Under the pieces are notes generated by a model. That model saw only the letters and a list, made by a program, of their open reading frames with translations. It had not been told where the DNA came from and made no database searches. From positions 10,509,170 to 10,573,169 of the forward strand of contig NC_051134.1 in assembly GCF_014839805.1 (NCBI RefSeq): 64,000 nucleotides of DNA, read 5' to 3'. The DNA comes from Manduca sexta. Taxonomy: Eukaryota; Arthropoda; Insecta; Lepidoptera; Sphingidae. The position numbers were made by a program, and so were the translations under genes. This document shows positions 55,652-64,000 of the stretch, piece after piece; position 1 is the first letter of the stretch, and the number at the start of each line of letters is the position of its first letter.

Positions 55652-55908
55652 TGGTGGTAGGATATATTTTGTATCCGCTCGGATAGCGACCACTGTACAC
55701 AAGATCTTAAAACCGGTCAACGTGGCCCACGTAAGTGTATCGCGTTCTGGGATCAGCCTGTGTATATCCAGTCCCAACAGGCCGGCATAATTATGTCAAC
55801 TGCCTAGGGATAATCATCTCTCGTCAGTCGACATGCTATTGGACCTCACTCCACTTACCAATAGGTACAGTGAGGCTCTTTGCTGTTCACGTATAAAAAA
55901 ACACGAAA
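55652..55908 (+). repeat. Repeat B copy
   Basis: 'ggatatattttgtatccgct' to 'ggtacagtgaggctctttgc', in the same order as the other copies, followed by an A-rich tail. It is about 257 bp and probably close to full length. Confidence 0.7.
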
Positions 55909-56351
55909 TATAACTATTTTTTGGATTTTTTACAGACTGTGGGTGTCCGCCCCGGAACCATGAGGGTTGCAAAATCTTCGAAACTTCGAGAAAATTATAA
56001 TATAAATAAACTGCGATAAAATTCCAAAAAGAGTTTTATTTCTACATATGGATGTTGTCAACCTTTAAGAAAAACAATGTTGATCTGAGAGAAGATACAG
56101 TCAGCCAAAACCAAGCCAAAAAAAGCAGCTAAGCAAATTCCAAATTTAAAATCGCCTATACACATTAAAATTAATAGAAACATTTTTTCTCATTGTGTGA
56201 AGTAAAGATCACTTTTAATTTATTTTTATGAACAAAATACTTATTGGCCCCACGTCCGGCCATGCCCCTCCGTAGCGACTACAATCAAATTAGCCATTTA
56301 GTAATAACGACATAACAAATCTGCACCGTGTAAGCCTAATACGTTACACTA

Positions 56352-56364
56352 GGGGGGGGGGGGG
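56352..56364. repeat. Run of 13 G residues
   Basis: This G homopolymer is flanked by 'cgttacacta' and 'ttacgtatca' and followed by a C-rich 'accccctcgcccc'. It could be the worn end of a MITE like the 53538 element, and it is a likely site of sequencing or assembly error. Confidence 0.8.
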
Positions 56365-58107
56365 TTACGTATCAAATAGCGGAACCCCCTCGCCCCTTTG
56401 ATAACACAATTTTCATCTTTACGCGAATCACGCAAACCCCTATGAGAACCATTGAAAAAAAATACTTATTGGCAAGAACACAAGACTGTAACCTATTTGA
56501 AATAGGTTTAAAGTCGAATACTATTAAGCTACCTCATATTAACATCGGTTGCATCCAGCCTTCATATAAGATATGATCACCCGCTTGTATTATCTGTTAG
56601 TTCATGGTTAGGTGCACTGTTTATCTAGATTTGCACACGTACCGATTTATATATTTGCGGAATGTCGATGTATTTACTTATGACAATTATGTTTGTGCTT
56701 GAACTTCGCTTCGGAGGCGGAAGAGACATTGAGCCTTGCGAATTGCGAAATAAGGTACGCTTTTCCTTTCATATATGAATATTTTGATCCCGCTTTCTTG
56801 TAATTACAAGTTTAAAAACACCTCCAACAGCTTTATAAATATCTTCATGCATACACTATTTATTTTATAACAACATTTCCTATTAATTGCAGATTCTCGT
56901 ATTCCTTCGCCCATGGTGCACGACAAATACAAGCAAAACTAATATCCGTAAACAAAACAATCTCTTCTTAAAGAATGTCCCATATAAACTTCAGCTCCCT
57001 TGAATGGTTAATTTCAATTAATATCCCCCCTCTCCCCCCAAAAGGTAACAAAGAGCAAGTTACTTCAAACATCTAAACAACAGATAACAATCAAAGCTTT
57101 AAAGGATTTACACCCGTGACGCGCCTACATCGTACTACAAACAAAAGTTTAATTAGACGCAACAAAAGGATTACTCTACGTACATACATGAACTTAAAAT
57201 CCTTATCAAAGTGTACCTCGTGAGTCGATTAATTATAAAACAAAAGGAGATTTGGTTCTTCAAGGTGTTTTGTCATTTGTAAAGGTAGATATTAGAGACA
57301 ATGGTTCAGGAAATATACAGGGTCATTTTGACCTTGCTTTACTAAATGAAACCACATACTTAAACTTTGGACTTCTTCAAATGAATACTTTATAATAAGT
57401 TACTTGAGATGTAGATGTAAAATAACAGAGTGAGTTTCGAACAAAATAAATATTAATAAAAAGTAATTTTAATTTTACGCGTCCTAATGTCACTATTACT
57501 ACTCTAAGAATATTCGTCGCAACGGCAACATCATACTGTTAGTCAGAAGTATACTCGCTCACACGCCATATTCGCATTAAACTATAAAATGATAAAAAAA
57601 TTAGAAAACTAAAACCAGGAATTTTAAGCAAAATATTGGTTATTAATGGTTGATTTTTGGCACAATGTTAGCACAAGTATCGGTAACGAGTATGTGGTTT
57701 CAATTAGTAATGCAATATCAAAATCACCCTGTATAATTATTAAAATGTGAAACACAAATTAAAAATGAATAAATGATCACGATTGCTTTGATGTTTGAAA
57801 TAACCCCTTCTATCCCACTGATACTTGTTTTAGGTCTGATAATCTGTTACTAATCTACCAAAATATAATATTATAATGAGGGCTAGCAATGTATTTATAA
57901 GCATGCATGCTCGTATATAGTACTTTGGAAGGAAACTTTATTTCAAAAATGTATACTAAATATTTTACCCAATGAAATTGAGACTCCTACATGCAAATTA
58001 TACCTACTAACGACTAGTTAAATTCACAAACAAAAACCAACTGATATTCCCTAATTATCTTCTTAATGGAAAAGCATTACCCCAAAACTGGCAGCAACCG
58101 CTTAACG

Positions 58108-58121
58108 CCGGATTAATCCGG
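58108..58121. promoter_or_regulatory. Perfect 14-bp palindrome CCGGATTAATCCGG
   Basis: Two back-to-back GGATTA (K50 homeodomain, Otd/Bicoid/Pitx-type) half-sites overlap in the palindrome, and 'ttttaatccgccattatccggttataac' just downstream adds one exact TAATCC core (58125-58130) and one weak relative (TTATCC). That makes it a candidate regulatory element, without independent support. Confidence 0.35.
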
Positions 58122-58465
58122 TTTTAATCCGCCATTATCCGGTTATAACTCGAAATGTGCATCTTAGTGGCCCGCTTATTTAATGTACGTTTTCTGCAGT
58201 TGCAATTTCTTTGCCAAGTTTTTAATGGTTTCTTGAAGATGCGACTGGCAGTGTATACACGAAAATCTTTTCTACTGGATTTTGTATACAATTTGAAACA
58301 TAATTATAGACGTTGATTTTGGTTTATCATTTTTATACAGTGATAATGCGCTGCTGGGACAAATGTTTCGGAATTGATAGATCGCACCGCTGACTGACGA
58401 ACGAATGAAATTTTACGAGGTAAGTGTTATTTTAATTTATTCTGCTTGAATTAACATAAGTTTGG

Positions 58466-58855
58466 ATGGGCTTTGTGGCTTACCCGACTAGCGAGCGGAC
58501 AGCTGATCTCACGTCATCGTCTGCCACGAAACAGGCGCTGTTTAATGCAATTAAACCTAGCGACGACGGGTTTCAAATCGTAGGCGTTAAAAAAACCGCG
58601 AAAGCTGGCGTTGTACTTCGCGTTGCCAGCGAACGTCAGATTCACAAACTCCAGTCGGTGGATGCATTAAAATCAGCTGGTTTACGTTTAGAGAAACCAA
58701 AAGGTCGACGTCCGCGAATTTTAATTAAAGATGTCCCATCCTCAATGGAAGACAAACCGTTTTTAACAGCTTTGTATCGGCAAAATATTAAGGATGAAAT
58801 GCCAATTAAGGAGGACGATTTCATTAAATCCGTAAAAAATCGTTCGGCGACGTAG
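58466..58855 (+). pseudogene. R1-clade ORF1, first part before frameshift
   Basis: The 129 residues contain a segment ending in KPKGRRPRILIKDVPSSMED that resembles the nucleic-acid-binding part of gag-like ORF1 proteins. The frame is broken near an A-run at 58834-58839: the downstream zinc-knuckle frame is shifted by one relative to this one. The upstream in-frame TAA (58457-58459) makes this N-terminus short for the clade, suggesting loss of 5' sequence. Confidence 0.7.
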
Positions 58856-58856
58856 T

Positions 58857-59231
58857 TTGGAACACGGACGTAAATGGATAGGCGTGGAAATTGATTCGGA
58901 AGTGAGAAAACATCTAGTTGCGACCAAAGACAAACTATTTATAGATTGGGCAACTTGCAGGTTTATTGATGACGTGGAGATAGTCCGCTGCCTCAATTGC
59001 CAACAATACGGGCATGTGCATAAGTTCTGCACCATTAAAACACCAACTTGTGCCGTTTGTGCCGAGGCACATGAAACCAAGGCTTGTCCACATAAGGACA
59101 ATCGTGATTTTAAGCCCGTATGCGCAACTTGCAAACGTTTTAAGAAACCCCACGACCATCGCTGTGGATCTCAGGAATGTCCGTCATACAAACATAAATT
59201 AGAAACCCTCATTTTGTCAACTAATTATTAA
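58857..59231 (+). pseudogene. R1-clade ORF1, zinc-knuckle part after frameshift
   Basis: It carries CLNCQQYGHVHKFC, CAVCAEAHETKAC and CATCKRFKKPHDHRC, three CCHC knuckles of the retrotransposon gag type, ending 11 bases before ORF2. This part has no convincing own ATG and is the continuation of the 58466 frame. Confidence 0.8.
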
Positions 59232-59242
59232 ATAAATTTAAT

Positions 59243-61411
59243 ATGGATAACTTTATTATCGGACAATTAAATCTCCACAACGATAGGGTGGCGACGTCGG
59301 AATTAGATACGTTAGTTCGGGATTATAAACTCGACGTTGTACTTGTACAGGAACAATATCAACACGCTCGACTGCGCAGCAGAGTCGTACAGCTTGATAG
59401 CAGCTCACGAGCTGGCATTTATGTAGCGAACTCTAATTTCACTGTAACTTCAGTGCGTAATCTCATGACGTCACACTGTGCAGTCGCGGAGGTTTCAAAT
59501 CCGAGCTGTAAGGTTTTCATAGTGAGCTGTTACTTTCAATACTCGGACCCGGTAGGACCACATATACACCATCTCCGCCAGGTTTTACGATCACTTGCAG
59601 GTCGTAAAGTAATTATAGGCGCTGACGTTAATGCGTCATCTACTCTTTGGTATGGCAAATATCGATCCACCGATACCGATCGGCGTTGCGCCGTCGAAGA
59701 TTTCATCGCAGAGATGAATCTTGGTATTCACAATACTCCCGATGCACCACCAACTTACTGTAGCCCTACGGGCGAGTCTTCTATTGACGTCACACTTTCT
59801 AGTGGAGACGTTCGACTTGATAGGTGGCGTGTCCTGCCGGATGCGTCATGTAGTGACCATCGCCTGATTGTGTACGAATTCTTGCCTAGATTGACACAAG
59901 GTTTTATTCATAGCAACTATGATTTTAGATATAAAACTAAAGGGGCTAACTGGGACTTTTTTAGCTCTTTATTTGCTAGACATGCCAGAGATTTTACTCG
60001 CAATGATCTCTCACCTGAAACATGTGCTGAACTTATGTCGGCCACGTTCACATACTGTGCAGATGTTGCTATCGGTCGAGGTTCAATTACAAATACTCGT
60101 AGATGTGATTGGTGGAACGAAAATCTAGTCCACCTACGCCGAATTTTTCGTAGAGCGCGCAGGAGGTTTAATAGGCTTAAAAAGCGTTGTGTTACAGGTG
60201 ACACTTTTACATCTGCTTTTAATGAACTTAAAATTGCCAGGTCGCACTATAGAGCAGCAGTACAAAAATCGAAAGGTAATTTATTGCGTAAAATCGCCGC
60301 GCGGTTAGATAAGGAGGGCCCGTGGTCTCCTTTATACCAAGAGTTTAAAGCAAATAGACCAATTAATTTATCTTACATCGATAATATTAAATTTAATAAT
60401 AGCTACACGACTGGTATTGAGGAGACTACGGAAGCACTGTTGCATTCACTTATACCCGATGATATTATTAATGACAACAATTATCACAACCAAATTAGAA
60501 TGTGGGCCGCGGAATTGCCAAACTCTCCAGTCTCAAACCTTGCGACATTAGATGAATTTATTACCATTGTTGCATCTCTGCCGTTAAACAAAGCCTCCGG
60601 CGAGGATAAAGTGTCTAACAAGGTGATTAAAGAAGCGTGTAAATCAGCCGGAGATTCGTTCCTATCTGTCTTTAACCGATGTATTGCTGAAGGTATATTT
60701 CCGCGAATGTGGCGCTCCGGTTTCATTCGAATAATACCTAAAAGTGGCGACAAGGCTCCCGATGATCCCAAGTCATATAGACCTATTACGTTGTTACCAT
60801 CTTTAGGTAAACTTCTAGAACGCCTCATTGTCCCTCGTCTGCTACCGGGCGGACCAGTATTTCACAAAAATCAATTCGGATTTACCATAGGTAGGTCGAC
60901 TACAGACGCGGCAATATCGGTTAGAAGAACAGTAAGTATATCGGAACATAAATATGTACTCGGTATCTTCTTAGACATCTCCGGTGCCTTCGACAATGCT
61001 TGGTGGCCTATGATACTTCTTAAGTTAAAAATACGAGGCTGCTATAGGAATATATATTCCCTAATTTACTCATACTTCTCGTACGGAACATCCAAACTGA
61101 AACTCGGCCACCATGCCGTGTCGAAGTCGCTGAGTATGGGATGTCCACAAGGCTCAGTTGTAGGTCCTTATTTATGGAATTTGAGCTTCGATGATTTTCT
61201 TTCAATTCCCTTACCTGTAGGATGCACTTTAACCGGATATGCGGATGACGGCCTCTTACTAATAGAATCTAATAGTAGATCGGGGCTTGAAAGTTTGGCG
61301 GATACGTGTTTACAATTAATATCTGAATGGGGTGAAAGAAATCGCCTTACATTCGCACCTCACAAAACGTTCCAACTGCTTTTAAAAGGTATATTAAAAT
61401 CACCGCCGTGA
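59243..61411 (+). pseudogene. R1-clade ORF2: endonuclease and reverse transcriptase, cut by TGA
   Basis: The open frame has 722 residues. The endonuclease occupies about 1-215 with LVQEQYQ near residue 36, IIGADVNASS near 125 and SDHRLIVYEF near 202. The reverse transcriptase has LPLNKASGEDKVSNKVI (about 450), SYRPITLLPSLGKLLERLI (about 511), FLDISGAFDNAWW (about 575), SMGCPQGSVVGPYLWNL (about 634) and the catalytic YADD (about 666). It stops at a TGA after LKSPP. Reading goes on in the same frame beyond it, so the stop looks like a CGA-to-TGA change and not the natural end. Confidence 0.85.
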
Positions 61412-62312
61412 ATAAAATTTAATAATATTGTTGTAAAAAGGAAAGAATCGGTTTGTTATTTAGGTTTGATTTTAGAACGAAATTTTTCCTTTCTAGAGCA
61501 TATAAAAACGTCGGGGAAAAATCAAAACGTAACTTTTACGCCTTGACAAGGATATCGACCTCTACGTGGGGACTGTCTTTCACTACGCTCAAAATCATCT
61601 ATGGAGCGACTTACTTAGCTTGCATTACATACGGATCACCTGTATGGGCCGATAGGGCAACTATCGGTGCTGTGCGCAGGAAACTGCTCCAGAGTCAACG
61701 ATTGGCGTTGATATTCTTGTGCAAGGCGTATAGAACTGTTAGTACAGAAGCTTTGCCTGTCCTCGCGGGTGTACTCCCTGTCGATTTGGAGGTACAGCGT
61801 CGCGCCGCTATGTATTACTCAACCAGAGAGGATATGGATCAAAGTTTCTTACGTCTCGCGAGCTCTTAAGAATCGATAGACTATTTAAACCGCACACTGA
61901 TGTACACAACGAGTTATTAAATGAATGGCAATGTAGGTGGGACTCGTCTTCGAAAGGGCGTCATTTATATAAATACTTTCCGTACGTTCGCGATCGCCTA
62001 ATTAAAACTTGGCTAGAAATAGATTACTGTGTATCGCAATTTCTTACCGGCCATGGTAATTTTAAGGGTAAACTGTTCTCATTTAGACTGGTTGATTCTC
62101 CTGCGTGCCCATGCTCTACACCTGGTTACGTGGTTGAACAATCTGCTCATCACGTACTTTGGGAGTGTGGTCTCTGGCATGAAGAGCGCAACATCATGTT
62201 AAACAGTATGCAAATAACATCCAGGGTTGTATACTACATGGACCTTGTTGAGACTAGACGGAATTTCCGTGCTTTTCGGCGTTTTTGCCATGCCTATTGT
62301 AATCAAATCTAA
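61412..62312 (+). pseudogene. R1-clade ORF2 C-terminal part, two frameshifts
   Basis: After the TGA the frame continues to about 61516, then shifts into the frame of 61453-61869 (YGATYLACITYGSPVWADR), and shifts again near 61860 into the frame that ends at 62310-62312. The last segment holds CPCSTPG...SAHHVLWEC, a C-x-C...H-x4-C region typical of R1-clade C-termini. The frame changes lie at or near short homopolymers. Confidence 0.8.
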
Positions 62313-64000
62313 CAGCTCATGTGATAGGACCCTTTCATTTAATTTTATCCGTGGTGCTTTATAACTAGCTTATCTAGTTGTAAACGTCCCTATCCTTGAG
62401 GTTAAATCGCCTCCTTACATCATGATTTTGTCACCCGCATTGCTCTGGAGGGAAGTGGACAATTAATATTTCCAACTCCTCCCTATTTTTCTATTTGATT
62501 AATTTCGTTGCGGGATAATGACATATTAGTTTTCCCTGAGACTCGCCGAGCTTCACTGCTCGGTGTCACAAAATGCGTGCCACTGCTGATCCTGGCTTAC
62601 AGGAGTTGTAGTGGTGGGTGTGAGGGCGGGAAAGTCTCTAAAAAAAGTTTGGATGGAGTTGGCATGAATAAAGAAAAAGAAAGTGTAAGCAAGGCTTCTT
62701 TTTAACCCAGATAAATTTAAAAACAGAGCGAGTATTATCAATCTATATTCGTATATTCGGTATTAATTTTATCTGACGAAATAGGTACATCGCAATTCAT
62801 ATGATATTTTACAGTCTTTTTATTCTCTAAAGTACTTTCTGCAGAGCTTGATGAACCAATACCATAATGGCTTATGCATTATTAATCTATGTACATTCAT
62901 ATGTTAAACAGGTTCCTAACGTAGTCTGGGTTTGGCCAGAAAGAGGTTTACCGCCAATTTCATTTACAGATTAGAGTGGGTGAAAAACTCATGGCATAGC
63001 TCGCAACAATGCTATGTAGGCAGTATCCGGTGCATTCATTGCGGCGGAAGGTAGCTGAAAGCGGCGCGCTGTGAAATCGCCTTTGTCTACCTCTTCATTT
63101 ATAGAGATTTTTCCCACTGCAGTCAGGTCACATTTTAGTGTCATTTGAGTAATTTTATTTTGGCTTAAAGTGTTCTTTTTGTCAGGCAAGGTATAAGCAT
63201 GAAGTCCGCGATAGGATGCTGGAATACCTTTTTAAATCTTCATATTCAGATGATACTTAGGTAATGCTCATTATTGAGCAAGAATTTGCTGGTAGTACGT
63301 TATATTTTATATCCGCCTGGATAGCGACCACCGATGTTAAAACCCGCCATAGTGGCCCACATAAGTGTGTGACGTTCGGGGATCAGCCTGTATATGTACG
63401 GATCCAACAGGTCGGCGTAATTATGTCGACTGTTAAGGGGTAATCATCCCACGTCAATCGAAATTTTACTGTACCGCACTCAATGTACTATCAGGTGCAG
63501 TAGGGGTCACTGTGCGTGCATATGTATGTTACAGCTTGTTCAAATAAGGCCGAAACGACAGATTTACCGGTACGATAAATCGGTTCGGATGTATCTTAGT
63601 ATGTAACAAATAGTTCTTCACTCGCCTGGTATTTTATTCTACTCACGAAACTCAATTTGTTAGAGAAGAATAGAACCATCCTATAATATACAGCAATTAA
63701 TATACAAAAGGATGTTCAGTTATTCCCCAAAGTATTGTGACAATTCACCAATGAAATCAGACCCCTGTCGCTCAAACGTATTGTGTAATTTTCACCTGCG
63801 GTACGCAACAATGTGACGATGATGCGGCTCTATTTATAACGGTGGGGATGATTACACACAATATTATATGCTTTCATCTTTAGCGTTCCGTGTGACAGTT
63901 TGTAAAAGATGCATAATATTTTCTTCATAATTACATATTAAGTAACATGCAAAATAAAGCATTTACATTTCAAATAAGTATAGGTATTAAGAAGAATTTA
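62313..64000. other. LINE 3' sequence and non-coding right end
   Basis: Positions 62313-62680 are the 3' untranslated part of the retrotransposon. The rest is AT-rich with a repeat B copy (63284-63512). The open frame at 62989-63189 has no supporting context. No gene is visible to the end of the window. Confidence 0.65.
63284..63512 (+). repeat. Repeat B copy
   Basis: 'ttatattttatatccgcctg', 'gatagcgaccaccgatgtta' and 'caacaggtcggcgtaattat' to 'tcaggtgcagtaggggtcac' follow the repeat B order, with more substitutions than the 55652 copy. Confidence 0.65.

Larger units (their letters stand above)
49105..58380. other. Non-coding region upstream of the visible tolloid exons
   Basis: This is probably the first intron(s) and perhaps the promoter of the tolloid gene, since the first exon is missing. 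I scanned the longer minus-strand open frames (49891-50136, 51050-51259, 51713-51907, 51855-52046) and none resembles a signal peptide or tolloid N-terminus. Contents: LINE tail (51826-51895), Helitron-like copies (52640-52925 and to 54059), repeat B (53053-53285, 55652-55908), a Harbinger-like MITE (53538-53782), a short GC-rich tract (about 54315-54370) and a palindromic site (58108-58121). Confidence 0.6.
58380..62680 (+). mobile_element. R1-clade non-LTR retrotransposon, decayed copy
   Basis: It holds ORF1 with zinc knuckles (58466-59231), ORF2 with APE-type endonuclease and reverse transcriptase (59243 to about 62312), and about 370 bp of 3' sequence ending in an A-rich stretch near 62665-62680. 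The YADD box, the SYRPITLLPSLGKLLERLI motif and a C-terminal C-x-C...H-x4-C region place it in the R1 clade. It is disabled by one ORF1 frameshift, one in-frame TGA (61409-61411) and two ORF2 frameshifts. The edges are approximate; I saw no 28S rDNA target or clear duplication. Confidence 0.8.

Noticed and set aside
59917..60204. 95-residue minus-strand frame and similar frames at 60484-60828 and 58763-59134
   Set aside because: Antisense shadows of the R1-clade ORF1 and ORF2.

Overview
This is nuclear DNA from an insect, most probably a moth or butterfly. It is AT-rich and intron-rich, and it is dense in tRNA-derived SINEs, small Helitrons ending in CTAG, MITEs and an R1-clade LINE of kinds common in Lepidoptera. 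There are no bacterial operons, no CRISPR arrays and no rRNA or tRNA genes that I can defend. The family assignments rest on recognised protein motifs and reading-frame logic only; no search was run.

Layout. (1) Positions 229-394 hold the last coding exon of an unidentified plus-strand gene whose other exons lie left of the window. (2) Positions 6511-10065 hold a complete four-exon minus-strand gene for the deubiquitinase YOD1 (OTU1), 313 residues. (3) Positions 12773-49104 hold 18 consecutive minus-strand exons of a tolloid/tolkin/BMP1-type astacin metalloprotease. They give 1288 residues: prodomain, furin-type site, catalytic domain, then CUB1-CUB2-EGF1-CUB3-EGF2-CUB4-CUB5 and a charged tail. 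Every splice junction has GT/AG ends and all exon phases agree from the first visible exon to the stop. The first exon or exons, with the signal peptide, were not found. (4) Positions 49105-58300 are non-coding with repeats, probably the 5' intron or upstream region of the tolloid gene. (5) About 58380-62680 is a decayed R1-clade non-LTR retrotransposon with an open endonuclease-reverse transcriptase region. (6) The remainder to 64000 is non-coding.

The genes are not functionally linked. YOD1 acts inside the cell on ubiquitin chains bound to p97/VCP, whereas the tolloid protease is secreted and in known members cleaves BMP antagonists and matrix precursors. Repeats fill the introns, above all the 15 kb intron that splits CUB1 (18912-33968) and the 9.3 kb intron inside the catalytic domain (34876-42191).

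I found no credible new defence or biosynthetic system. The points most worth a second look are well-delimited mobile elements (a hAT MITE with a perfect 8-bp duplication, two MITEs with TTA duplications, several Helitrons obeying the A/T insertion rule, one with six ~122-bp internal repeats), a run of basic residues in the tolloid prodomain, and two clusters of possible regulatory sites.
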